Shown one piece after another: positions 11,780 through 21,992 of a stretch of DNA of 45,276 nt. The notes beneath the pieces are model-generated. The model searched no databases and had not been told where the DNA came from. It saw only the letters and a program-made list of their open reading frames with translations. This DNA comes from Paraphysomonas bandaiensis (lineage: Eukaryota > Chrysophyceae). Where the stretch lies: the NCBI GenBank assembly GCA_965644295.1, contig CBFFRP010000018.1, positions 1 through 45,276 on the forward strand. Reading direction: 5' to 3'. The translations under genes and the position numbers were made by a program. Position 1 is the first letter of the stretch. Every line of letters starts with the position of its first letter.

Positions 11780-11878
11780 AGTTCAAATGTTTGGACTTAG
11801 ATTACTCTGATATATCAGTATGCTTAACGATGATGATGTTACCAGCCTTTAGACAGATATAATTATGAATACATTCAT
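11438..11878 (-). repeat. Right arm of the inverted gene duplication
   Basis: Inverted partner of 9990-10428. The shared upstream part (11672-11878) covers exon 1, the intron and about 100 bases of probable promoter, and is nearly identical to the left arm. Confidence 0.9.
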
Positions 11879-12029
11879 ATATTCTTTGCGTTATTTAGTA
11901 TCTAGAATCTCCTATAGGAAAGTTCGTTTATATAAAGATTATTTTTTCATCAGATGTTTCCCATATATTCCCATTACAAAAAGATACCAAAGAACAGAAT
12001 CTGTTGTGTCAGTTGACTTGCGTTACAAC

Positions 12030-12039
12030 TACTGCTGTA
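12030..12039 (-). promoter_or_regulatory. TACAGCAGTA motif
   Basis: Exact match on the minus strand, in the divergent region between 11779 and 12343, followed by CGTACC. Confidence 0.3.
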
Positions 12040-12095
12040 CGTACCATGTCGTAAAATAATACTATGTATTTCATAGAATACCGAAGCTGTATTTG

Positions 12096-12105
12096 TACAG
12101 CAGTA
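12096..12105 (+). promoter_or_regulatory. TACAGCAGTA motif
   Basis: Exact match on the plus strand, 57 bases from the inverted copy at 12030 and about 240 bases upstream of the ATG at 12343. Confidence 0.3.
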
Positions 12106-12342
12106 TTTAGTGTATTGTACAGTGTACAGTGTACATATTTAGACAGTCGTCTTGGTTTGAGGCAGTCATGAATAGACGCAATGCATAATATGCCACTGGG
12201 GATACCCGAGAGAAAGAACCACATACTCTTGCCAATCTGATTAGCAGTTATCTGACTACTCTTTTGGAGTGGTCTTATACTGCACCTTTTATATCACTTG
12301 GATTAACGAAAAGTTGATATATATATTAAATATTTGTGTGCT

Positions 12343-13176
12343 ATGGGTGATTTCCAATATTTTCCTTATATTATAGTAATTATTCTTGTATTATTCACTG
12401 TGTTAATCGGAGTAACTTATTTTCTGACAACACCATTGAAAGACACTTATTGGTTTGGAGTAGGTCATGGAAAAGCTTTTGATACATCAACGTTGTGCTC
12501 ATTCCCGAATTGGTCCCCATTGTTAGCTGCAACGAGAATATTGTCAGCACTATTTTTTGTTGTGTTTCTAGTATTACTCTTGGTAATGGGTTACAAGCGA
12601 AATATGTGGGTATTTTTCTCCACGTGGAATATTTTCTTGACAACATTTTATTTTGTCCTTGCGTCTTCAGCCTCTCTCATGCGATTACTCGATAAAAAAT
12701 CGGAACGAGTAGGTGCTGTGGTGGCAATGCTATATATAATAGCTGCACCCACTTCATTTTTTTGCACTTTTACAGACTTAGTATTTATTGATGCTGTATT
12801 CTCATACTGGTATCTTTCGGCGCATTTACTTAGTGCTGTAGCTCTTATTGTTGAAATATTTTTGAATAGTTTTCCTGTGATGTGGAGGAATGTTCCTGCA
12901 TACTTTGCTTGGTCAGCTGTATACTTATGTGTAATATGGGGTCTACGAGCTGAGTTCGTTGCAAATGACTGGCCAAATGCCTACATGAGCACTTCTAATC
13001 CTATGTGTTTTGTATGGTATGCAGTGTTCGCAATACTCTGCTGCGTATTCTACAGTATCTTCTGGGTATTATCTCACATCAAGTATCGTTGTATTCTTAA
13101 CAACCGGGTTCGTCAAGTGTGTTCAGAGCACCTCACAAGAATATTAGAAGAGTATGATTCTGACAGTGATAAGTAA
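12343..13176 (+). CDS. Seven-helix membrane protein, FAR-17a/AIG1 or rolling-stone-like
   Basis: A single-exon gene of 277 residues from the first ATG (12343); the frame upstream begins only with TTG. About seven hydrophobic helices are visible, with a short acidic tail (RILEEYDSDSDK). The motif order fits the AIG1/rolling-stone group of polytopic proteins: FFSTWNIFLTTFYFVLAS early, then AHLLSAVALIVEIFLNSFPV with helix-breaking Asn-Ser-x-Pro, and finally NDWPNAYM before the last helix. Some AIG1 members are lipid (FAHFA) hydrolases. The exact subgroup cannot be fixed by eye, so no activity is assigned. Codon third positions are AT-rich, as in the surrounding genes. Confidence 0.55.
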   Translation: MGDFQYFPYIIVIILVLFTVLIGVTYFLTTPLKDTYWFGVGHGKAFDTSTLCSFPNWSPLLAATRILSALFFVVFLVLLLVMGYKRNMWVFFSTWNIFLTTFYFVLASSASLMRLLDKKSERVGAVVAMLYIIAAPTSFFCTFTDLVFIDAVFSYWYLSAHLLSAVALIVEIFLNSFPVMWRNVPAYFAWSAVYLCVIWGLRAEFVANDWPNAYMSTSNPMCFVWYAVFAILCCVFYSIFWVLSHIKYRCILNNRVRQVCSEHLTRILEEYDSDSDK

Positions 13177-15300
13177 TCTATGTGATATTCTTTTATAGTT
13201 ATATATTTTGAATTACCAGCTGCCGCGATACCTTCGAACATCATTTTTTGCGCAATATTTGACTCTTAAAAACAAGCTGGCACAGGGTGTATTTCAACTT
13301 GAAATCTTAACAGAGCATTACGCTATTTATATTTTGATACTAGTTTGTTCAATAGTGACATTTTTTGGTCACAAGTCAACTGAACTCTGGGCACTCAATT
13401 AATTATAATTGTGTTTAGGAAAAAGTATCTGCTGACCTCCGATCGACGGTTCATTATTTATATATGTTGAGTGCTTATAATATCTTGGGTTAAGTGCATT
13501 GTGGCTGTCCAGAAGAATGGCTGGGTTCATAAGTTCATAAGTCGATAAGTCGTAGTTCTATCTCGGTCACCACACACCACCGAAGCCGTAACAATTTCCT
13601 GCATCCCCATGTACATATCCTAGTTTTAATCTGCATTAATAACGTTGACACAGTAAAATATACAGCCAAAATTTTAATAGTCCTTCCGCAAAGAGGAAAT
13701 GTCCTTGATAGTCAACATAGTCGGTAGCAGACAATATTCTCTGACGAGTATTCCGTTTCCCATACTACCACAAACATATTATAACAGGCGAATCATTAGT
13801 TTACAGTTTATATGTTGCCAGAGCTGCGTTAGCAACATAACTGGATAATATTGGCGATATCTAGTTATGTATTTCTTCGATAAAATGTATAATGTAGGGT
13901 TTTATAGGATAGATATTACTTCTTTCTACTCAGCATCAAGCGAATTGGCTCTTTCAGTCATGCTGAGACACTCGTCGTACTTGTCGGGTTTTCCCGGCCT
14001 TCATTTGGTATAGCTCAACATAATCCTTTCCGCGTGAAACTCATACGCTAAATGAATTTATGGATTCTTATCGATCAGCTCAATACATGGACTGAATTGG
14101 CAGAACTCCAGTTTCGATAAACCGCCTTTTGGATCTTCTGTGCTCTGATATCAACTATGATGTAGATTTATATAAGATGAAATTGTTTTTGCTTGTCTTC
14201 CCGGTAGGTTGTCTATGCTTGAATTTTTTTCTATTGAATACTACTTCATGCATCTATCAACCAATCATGGCTGATAAATTCACTACTACGACGATTTTTT
14301 CTCTCATTTCAGACGCACTTTGAACTTTTTTGTCAAAACTTCTTTTTTATTAGACTATTATTCTATAACTTATCAACCTGAATTCACACTTTCAAGTTGT
14401 AATGCTTAGATAGTTTTACTCCTTTCTAAATATCCACCAAGTTTGCCTTCTACACGATACGAATAAAGGTGGTGTGACCTCATATAAACTAGAAAAGTAA
14501 TTTCCTCATGATGTGTAGTTCTTTTAAATTGTTACACTACTATATGTTTAAAAAATGCAACCTAAAGGTATTGCAATAAGTCTATAAAGGATTGCTAGTT
14601 TTATAGGTCTGGGTAAAGTTACTTAATTATTATCACCAACATGTGTGTAGAATTCTGGCTCATCTAGTTCATAGATTTACCTGCAATCCTAATCTAAATT
14701 TCAAGGTTCATATCCTCAAGAACGAGCATACACATTAATCGATATTTTATTAGCCTAATTGACAAAATGGACAGTGGACGACAGTAACAATAATAACAGG
14801 ACTAAGTAAAATATGCAAATTACGACCACTCTTCTGGATAATTTGGTAACAAATATTTATCAAAATGATTATAGATCCCTATATTGCTATTTTGTGACCA
14901 GGCTGCAAAGCATTACTGATACATGCAGGGGTCCTGATACGTAACTAAAATATATATGGTAAATCATGTTGGAGTACTTCACTTTTCATTTAACGCTACT
15001 TTGTTGCTGCACATTACTATGGACACAATAGGCTTATTACAATTTACGTTGCTATGCAATAATAAACAATGCGTATTTCGTGTTGTCACCTGCCCGTCAT
15101 CTTAACAACCTAATACTCAATCACCACCAAACAGACTAGAACTTTCACCCATTCATCCCAGCCACACAGAGTAATACTTACTCATGCCAAAATATAGCAC
15201 TATATATTATAAACAAATTATATATAACCCGACTCACAGTAGAAAGCACTGATGATAATCCCCCAGAGTGAGTGTCAGCCCCTTTTTCAACCAGGCGACA
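13177..15300. other. Two-kilobase intergenic region between convergent genes
   Basis: It lies between the 3' end of the seven-helix gene (+) and the 3' end of LCB2 (-). No conserved exon is seen on either strand. A locally GC-richer patch near 13555-13625 could encode or be transcribed into something, but no structure or family was recognised. The short frames at 13208 and 14129 look random. Confidence 0.5.
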
Positions 15301-16779
15301 CTACAGAGTTTCAGTGCCAATTATGTTCTTGGAATACTTAATGCACACCAAATTGGCGACTTCGTCAATAACTGCGACCGCCTTTTCGATATCTTCTCTT
15401 GTATGACTAGCGGAAATGCAAAAGCGCGCTCGGGAGAGGACAATAGAGGTGGCAGGAAATCCAACCACCACCACAGCCACGCCCCGCTTTAAACACTCTC
15501 GCGAGAAAGCTGCTACTTTGCCAGGAAAATAAATCATAACTGGGATGATCGGCGAGTCGACATCTCCATATGTATGAAGTCCGATGCGCTCCATTTCACT
15601 CCGGAAGAAATTACTGTTCTCATTGAGCTGCCTTATCTTCTGTTGACCTAGACCGTTTTTGTCGGGAGAGGCAATAATGCGGAGGGCCGTTAGCACTTGT
15701 TCGCACACGACAGGGGAGAGAGGGTTATGATGCAATGAGGCAGACGACGCAGAACGTAGAGTGTCAATCACACTGTGAGAAGAGGCAATGTACCCCCCCA
15801 TTCCCCCGAACGACTTCGAGAACGTTCCCATCATTATATCGATGTCACTGGGATCCACTCCACAGTACTCCGCCACCCCTCGCCCTGTTGCACCCAAAGC
15901 ACCGATCGAGTGCGCTTCATCAACATACACATAGGCTTTGTACTTCTTGCACACTGCTACCACCTCCTTCAGGCGACAAATTGCACCTTCCATGGAGTAG
16001 ATCCCCTCTACCATCACAAGAATCTTTTTCCAGGGGCGATGATGACGGGGCTGTCCATGGATAATACACTCCCGTAACACTTCCTCAAGATGTTCTGGTT
16101 CATTATGTCGAAAGACACGAATTTTCGCGCCTGATCCACGAGATCCGTTCACCAGAGAAGTATGATTTAGGGTGTCCGATATGATGAGCGAGCCTTCCCC
16201 CATTAGGGCAGGAATGGTGGTACTGTTAGTACCATACCCCATCGAACATACAATAGCTGCCTCCTTGCCAAGAAATTGCGCAATTTCATTTTCCAAGTCG
16301 ACAAGCACTTTTGTACTTCCGTAGCTGCAACGTCCAGTACACATCCCTACAGGCATAGATTCCAGAGTGGAGAGTACAGCGTCAGCACACGACTCGTTCC
16401 AATTATCCGCAAAACCGAGATAATTATATGATCCCAAGTTCAGGCAATGTAGCTTTTTGCCTGTTAACTGCACCGTGCAATTATTATCGGTCGACTTTCT
16501 CTCCAGCACATCAATATATGCACCGGGGTTAGAGGCAATGGGCCTGTTCCAACAATCTTGCACACGATGATACAATCTCCGCTTGAAAAAACTTTCCCAT
16601 GATTTCATTAGAACAGAATATCCAGCTTTTGTGCGTGTTTCAGGGTATCGAGATATACCCGTCAATGTAGCACAGAGATCTCTCAGATGTCCTATTAACA
16701 CCAACAGAGCGTAGTTAAAATACGTCATCAATGTAAGTACCAACCCTATATCAGGGTCTTTTCTTGTACCAGACCCCAT
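15301..16779 (-). CDS. LCB2: Serine palmitoyltransferase subunit 2
   Basis: An intronless gene of 492 residues for the pyridoxal-phosphate subunit of serine palmitoyltransferase. The enzyme condenses serine and palmitoyl-CoA in the ER membrane, the first step of sphingolipid synthesis. An N-terminal membrane helix (about 11-32) precedes the alpha-oxoamine synthase fold: NLGSYNYLGFA, TGRCSYGST, the DEAHS motif at 287-291 (cofactor-binding Asp) and GTFSKSFGG with the Schiff-base lysine at K322. The C-terminal CISASHTREDIEKA matches LCB2 rather than LCB1, which lacks the lysine. ATG at 16779 gives a normal family length. Its partner LCB1 is not in the window. Lack of introns is unusual here and could mark a retrocopy or simply intron loss. 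Confidence 0.95.
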   Translation of the reverse strand: MGSGTRKDPDIGLVLTLMTYFNYALLVLIGHLRDLCATLTGISRYPETRTKAGYSVLMKSWESFFKRRLYHRVQDCWNRPIASNPGAYIDVLERKSTDNNCTVQLTGKKLHCLNLGSYNYLGFADNWNESCADAVLSTLESMPVGMCTGRCSYGSTKVLVDLENEIAQFLGKEAAIVCSMGYGTNSTTIPALMGEGSLIISDTLNHTSLVNGSRGSGAKIRVFRHNEPEHLEEVLRECIIHGQPRHHRPWKKILVMVEGIYSMEGAICRLKEVVAVCKKYKAYVYVDEAHSIGALGATGRGVAEYCGVDPSDIDIMMGTFSKSFGGMGGYIASSHSVIDTLRSASSASLHHNPLSPVVCEQVLTALRIIASPDKNGLGQQKIRQLNENSNFFRSEMERIGLHTYGDVDSPIIPVMIYFPGKVAAFSRECLKRGVAVVVVGFPATSIVLSRARFCISASHTREDIEKAVAVIDEVANLVCIKYSKNIIGTETL

Positions 16780-17437
16780 TGTAATGCACGAATATATTTA
16801 TATCCAATCAATTGATATGTTTGATTGTATGCAATGCACTGCGTGTTATTAACGGCAAGGACTGGTTGGCACTACAGGCATTTTCAGTGTATGTAGTATG
16901 CAGTATATGATGGTAGAGTGTACTGGCTGTATATAGTAGTACTTGTGTAGGAGTCGACTGGCAGATGGGTGTGTGAAAGTAACTGGTCCGTCAGAAAAAA
17001 AATATCGGAATATATGGTGTCTGCCGTACAGATAAGGACATAAATATAATAAATTTCTCTGAAAACTCGTACGTCAGATGACAGCTGTATACCATTCTAT
17101 ACAGAGGTGTAGAGTCAGAGATGTAGACAGACACCATATGGTTGTATATGTAACAATATAATACAATGGTATACTACCGTATGCTGTAGAACTCTCTCCA
17201 TAGTGTTTTACATGACAAAAAAAAATGAGGGAAAATATATAGAAACGTACACTATACAGTCGCATATATTCCATAGCTTCTTCTCATTAACTAACTACTA
17301 GGATTCGAATAGAACGCAGTTAGTAATAAAGTAGCTGCATTAAACAATATTTTATTCGATTGTATTGAAGTATTTGTAGTATAGATAAATCTAATACAGG
17401 TTCATTATATCATATCCTGCACAGAGAGAAGGTAATA
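16780..17437. promoter_or_regulatory. Divergent intergenic region between LCB2 and ATG9
   Basis: Head-to-head promoter region with TA- and GTA-rich stretches. No exon or RNA gene is seen, and no exact TACAGCAGTA motif is present. Confidence 0.4.
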
Positions 17438-20047
17438 ATGGAGTTACCTGCAATGGCACAGTCATTACTCGGTGCTGAAGAGCCTGAGGAAGAAAGATTT
17501 CGAGCGGTTGTTGATTTAGAGTAAGCATATGATCACTTTGTTTAAACTCGTATAATATTTTATCAGCGTATTCTTCAAAGATATGTACACTTATCACTAC
17601 CATCACGGACTACCAGCTATAATATTGACACAGGTTAGTCATAAAAAGACAGAGCTACTACGATGTAACTCTTTTGTTGTCAGTTTTGTGCTGTCTGTTC
17701 TTTAGGATTTACTGTTGCTTTTTCTGTTTTCATATTGGCCTTTATCGACTGGGGTGGACTTATGCAGTGTCATGATGAGGGGTCGTGCTACGACCTGGAA
17801 AAATATATTGTCATGACTCATTTTGGATTTTCTTCTTTTTTTGGTTTTATTGTTATGGGTTACTCTGTTTTGTTCACGTGTTACTGGTTATTTCGGTGTG
17901 CATCCGCCATTCAAGCAGTGATGCATGCTGCAGAAATGGATAAGTTTTACAAGTATGTTTTTGAAAATATGTCGTTTAGTAGTCATGTGAAATAACAGGG
18001 AGAAGCTCGGGATTACTCTACAAACTCTGCAGACACTCAGTTGGAACGACGTAGTTCAGAGATTGATTCGACTTCATGAACACAAGATCCATAGAGTCGC
18101 CATCAAGGATCGCCTGACGGAACACGATGTTGTTTCCCGTATACTTCGGAAAGAGAACTATATGGTGGCTCTAATCAACAAGGTATTGATGTATATATTT
18201 CACCTACATATATATGCTAATGCAGTTATGATATAGGGAGTACTTGATCTCCGTCTTCCTTGGTGGGCTACACCTTTCCTTGGATCTGACAGGCTTTTCC
18301 TTACAAAGTCCCTTGAATGGAGTCTTTACTTCTGCATTCTGCAACACATGTTTAACGACCAGTTTAACGTTAGTAGCGTTTTCCTTCGAGACATAAAGGG
18401 GTTAAAATCAAGGTTTCTAGCTGTCGGGGTTGTTCATTTTCTCCTGTTACCCTTTATGTTGGTGTTCATGACTGTTCACTTCTTCTTGCAAAATGCTCAG
18501 CAGTTTCACGCGAGTAAAGCTTATTTGGGCCCGCGACAGTGGAGCCCCCTCGCCCTGTGGACATTTAGAGAGTTCAATGAACTGCTGCATGTCTTCGAGG
18601 CGCGGATCAATAAGTCCTACGCTCCGGCCAATGAATATGTACAATCTTTCTCTAATGCCTATCTCTCTATTCTCGCCCGTTGTGTTGCTTACATCTCCGG
18701 ATCATTTGTGGCTGTCCTGCTTCTCGCAAGTGTGATCGACGAGGCCATCTTGCTGTACGTTCACACTGGTGACCACAATTTGTTGTGGTACCTGGGTATA
18801 TGCTCTGCTGCCTACGCGGCTTCCCGATCCCTGGTCCCCGATGAAACGAAGACTGTTAATAGCGCCACTCGGGAAGAGCTTATGGACCGTATCACTGCGT
18901 GTACTCACTACAGACCTAAGGATTGGATTGATAGGGCGCATACTACTGAGGTAAGGCATTTATCATCTGTGGTTTATTTTATCGTAGTAATGCGCGGTTA
19001 TTGCTATCCAGGTTCGCGACGAGATGCTGGAATTGTTCCCTTTCAAAGTAAGGCTTTTTTTCATGGAGGTTATGAGTGTGATATTCACCCCGGTGGTGTT
19101 GTGCTTCTCTCTACCGCAATGCTCTCCATCAATTCTTGAGTTCATCCGCGAACATACATCATATGTGGACGGGGTAGGGGCAGTGTGTGACTACAGCACG
19201 TTTGACCTGGATCGTTATGGAGACGAAGACTATGCCACTGCTCCAGAAGGAGGGGTTGTTGAAGTGAACCGTCGACCTGCACATGGAAAGATGGAGCAGA
19301 GCTACCTGAGCTTTCAGCACACACATCCCGACTGGCAGGGACACTCTACGGGGCGAAACATGATGCACCGGCTTCGAGCCTTCTCTACACAAAAGCAGAG
19401 CGATCGCGAGTACGCACTATCATCCGCTTTACAGTCCTCGCTATCCATGCACATGCCTACGGGTACTCGGAGAGAGGGCGATTCTCTTATCATGCACCGG
19501 GACGAACGGGGCAACGGCGTACCAGGAGAAGAGTCTTGTAATCGGGAAAACCATACGGACGCTGGTGGTCAGATGCGAATGCAGCACTCGTTCTTAGCTC
19601 CTGGGACGGAGTACGACTTCCGGTCAGGAGCGTCTATGTCTGGTCCATTCGTTCCCGGCCGTGCTTCAGCTGTTGGAATGAGTGGCGTACCAAGTGTACT
19701 CCGAAGTGTGCTAAAACAAGAGAATATTGATTTTGAAAATGACTTTTACTGGCTGTCAAAGGTAAGTAATACGTATTTTATAAAGGTGTGTGATGTAATT
19801 CCTTACTGCTTTGTAGTTCCAACAGGAGCGCCGGCATAACCCTGAGGAAATGGAACAGTCGCTGCAGCGGAGCATGAGTACGTTGATGATGACAGGTGTT
19901 ATGAACCGTAGCGACTTAGGTAGCACTGTGCAGGGAAGTGGAGGGTATGTGTACGGTAGAGGGACAGAAAGGAATCCAAGTAACAGTCAGCAGGACAGCG
20001 AAGTTGAAAGTAGATACCCGATCTACAACGACGTCGAACATGTGTAG
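17438..20047 (+). CDS. ATG9: Autophagy scramblase ATG9
   Basis: Seven exons (17438-17520, 17567-17633, 17684-17952, 17999-18182, 18237-18950, 19012-19761, 19817-20047) join in frame to 765 residues. Introns are 46-61 nt. ATG9 is the only transmembrane core autophagy protein. It is a lipid scramblase on Golgi-derived vesicles that seeds the phagophore. Family landmarks run in order: LDVFFKDMYTYHYHHGL, the first helices ending in LAFIDWGG, LQTLSWNDVVQRLIRLHE, LTKSLEWSLYFCI, the long helix pair around LLLPFMLVFMTVHFFL, RDEMLELFPFKVRLFFMEV, ILTP-like IFTPVVLCFSLP, and YVDGVGAVCDYSTFD with KMEQSYLSFQHTHPDW. The tail is disordered and Ser/Gly-rich, ending in a last exon starting FQQERRHNPEEME. Near-complete agreement with the family makes the call secure. 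Confidence 0.95.
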
Positions 20048-21267
20048 CGCTGATATCTATGGCCTCAAGAGCTGCATATCATGAATATTCTGTATATAGC
20101 CGCGGTTGATTGTATTAGGATAGTATACGGTAGTTGCAATTGAATGAATTGGTGTTAACAGTGGAGTTGCATTCGTATCCGGAATAAAATAAAATTGTTA
20201 GCCATATCAGTGAAGAAAGTAGTGTACATCAAATATCTACGTATATCTGTAATCATAACGATTCCTTTGAACAATGGCAATTTAAAGCACGAAATCTCTC
20301 AACACCTTGTATGTACATACTAGTAGCAGAATTATGAAATAATAATACATTCAGTTATTTTAAGTATTAAAGTATTACGTAATCACCAGAAAAGTTGGCT
20401 GTCAAATTTTTATGACTACCCTGTCAATTCGTGTTAGATACGGTTAAGTCTTGTTAAAAACCGAAAAGAAAAGAGTGCTTGGAGTACAAAGTTAGTGCCT
20501 TCTTACAATCCCAATAATCTTGTGTGATAACGTGATACCACATTTCCAATTCCATGCAACCACGAAGAAAGATTCGAGCATTACTTTGGTCCTTTGTTGC
20601 AGCGATACTGAATATTCTTAACTCAAAGTAGACACAGTGAGCAAGCGGAACCTTAATATACCTGAACCTTCTGACTTCAAGGTACTACAGTCCATAAGCT
20701 AAACTTATCCCGGGTTGTAAATTTCAGCAGGCAGCCCAAAACACAAGAAACATAAAACACATATTAATGCTCCTTGTATTATGTATTCCTCCTTGATATC
20801 GTTTATTTCTTCATCTTTTTCCTGGAATATTTTATGTCACGCAGGTAGTTGTATTTCTAGTTATGAGTCGTCTCCTCCCTCCCCCCGTTTTTAATTGGAG
20901 TTTGGAGACGTTAAATATGTTTATAGCTATAAAGTATGATGGAATATTAGCGGCAGCTTATTGCATACAAAAGATATCAGTCAAAGTACATGTTGTTCAT
21001 GCAAGGGTCGCATGGGGATCAGTACAGTACGAGCATATCTAAGCATGTACTGTAGAAGAATGTGGCAGACCCTGCAAGTCATTTACGAATATTATATGAA
21101 TTCGTGCTACGCGCTATATAGTGTTCAAAGTATCTTATTATATATGCGGAAGACGTAGTTCCAAAGCATAGCTTCATTAAATTATACCACCATTCGTTCC
21201 AATTTAAAATTCATGTACATATCAAGCACCAATACATTCATGGTTAGCCCAACAACAAGCAATCATT
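20048..21267. other. Intergenic region with a degenerate repeat fragment
   Basis: It lies between the 3' ends of ATG9 (+) and the small mitochondrial gene (-). The piece at about 20705-20745 (ATCCCGGG...TTTCAGCAGGCAGCCCAA) resembles part of the dispersed repeat at 32.9 and 44.7 kb. The rest shows nothing recognisable. Confidence 0.5.
20705..20745 (+). repeat. Degenerate fragment of the dispersed repeat
   Basis: TTCAGCAGGCAGCCCAA matches the copy at 44.76 kb exactly, with a weaker match on its left. Too short to be certain. Confidence 0.35.
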
Positions 21268-21563
21268 CTAATGGTGGCTGTTGCTCTGTCCTTCCCCTCT
21301 CTGGTCAACTGGAATGAACTGATACGGCGGGGCCTCTCTCGCATAATGAAGCTATACATACATATATTACAATCACATAAATCTTATATATATAATTGAA
21401 TCACCGTATTTTTCTCAGCGAAGTAGTACATGATGGCACTGATTCCCCATCCCCCTATCATTACAAATGCAGTATTTCGCTTCCAGTTTTTAGGGTCAGC
21501 CCACCATCCTCCATAAGGGGTCCACACGTATTTAGGGAACGGAAACCTTCTGCCACCACCCAT
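21268..21563 (-). CDS. Small mitochondrial inner-membrane protein, probable complex I accessory subunit
   Basis: Two exons, 21563-21405 and 21351-21268, are joined across a 53-nt intron (21352-21404) to give 80 residues. The start MGGGRRFPFPKYVWTPYGGW, then WADPKNWKRNT, one membrane helix (AFVMIGGWGISAIMYYFA) and a charged tail (REAPPYQFIPVDQRGEG) match the layout of a small nuclear-encoded respiratory subunit known from fungi and other eukaryotes, with the K-x-VW-(S/T)-P-x-GGW core. Without the second exon the protein would end in an AT-rich run encoded by the intron. The exact subunit name is not certain. It is divergent from the gene at 21993, which also encodes a probable mitochondrial protein. 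Confidence 0.7.
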
Positions 21564-21639
21564 AATTAATTATATATAATTTACGAGAAGTATTGTGTTC
21601 TAATGAGGGACTGTTTATAGTACAGTCAATCTGCTGATA

Positions 21640-21691
21640 TTTATATATATATATGCATGCATATGTATGTACTGCTGTATGTATGTATGTG
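21640..21691. repeat. (TA)n plus interrupted (GTAT)n microsatellite
   Basis: TA dinucleotides at 21640-21654, then a TGCATGCA palindrome, then GTAT units at 21664-21671 and 21677-21691. The same tetranucleotide forms the long tracts at 29.9 and 39.5 kb. Confidence 0.8.
21670..21679 (-). promoter_or_regulatory. TACAGCAGTA motif inside the GTAT tract
   Basis: Exact minus-strand match, 107 bases upstream of the start at 21563 and 314 upstream of 21993. Confidence 0.35.
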
Positions 21692-21992
21692 TTGATGACA
21701 CACAACTACTGTGGTGATAGCTGTGTATGGTATACCCCTGTATACATGTATATATTGACCATCTTACGAATCTGCTGCTCCTGCTGGATAATATCACATA
21801 CCCACTTATAAATGATTGGACAAGAGCTCCTATCTTGATGCTGCTTGTGATGGTTGAGTATATGCTGAGTGGAAACATGCCTGTGCTTTCCTATTGAAAT
21901 GTTTACAAATATCAGGATTCTTGTGGTCATTAATACTCTACAAACAATATCAACGATTGTGTGAAACTATTCATTGTGAAGGGTTTAACAAA

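Larger units (their letters stand above)
11879..12342. promoter_or_regulatory. Divergent intergenic region between NDUFA4-like copy B and the seven-helix gene
   Basis: Head-to-head spacing between the starts at 11779 (-) and 12343 (+). It contains two TACAGCAGTA motifs in opposite orientation (12030 and 12096) and a tandem palindrome, TGTACAGTGTACAGTGTACA, at 12116-12135. A minus-strand frame near 12225-12140 (IGKSMWFFLSGIPSGIL) looks somewhat protein-like, but I could not connect it to other exons. Confidence 0.4.
21564..21992. promoter_or_regulatory. Divergent promoter region with TA and GTAT tracts
   Basis: 430 bases between the starts of two mitochondrial-type genes. It holds a (TA)n run and interrupted GTAT units (21640-21691) with a TACAGCAGTA motif set between them. 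Confidence 0.45.

Noticed and set aside
12009-12224. Minus-strand frame with a hydrophobic start (MWFFLSGIPSGILCIASIHD)
   Set aside because: Looks partly protein-like, but the rest is AT-rich and repetitive, no upstream exon joins in phase, and it overlaps a divergent promoter region.
13208-14323. Short frames of 64 codons each between the seven-helix gene and LCB2
   Set aside because: AT-rich, no family resemblance and no splice partners of matching phase.
20961-21158. 65-codon plus-strand frame
   Set aside because: No conservation signal and low-complexity composition; within an intergenic region.
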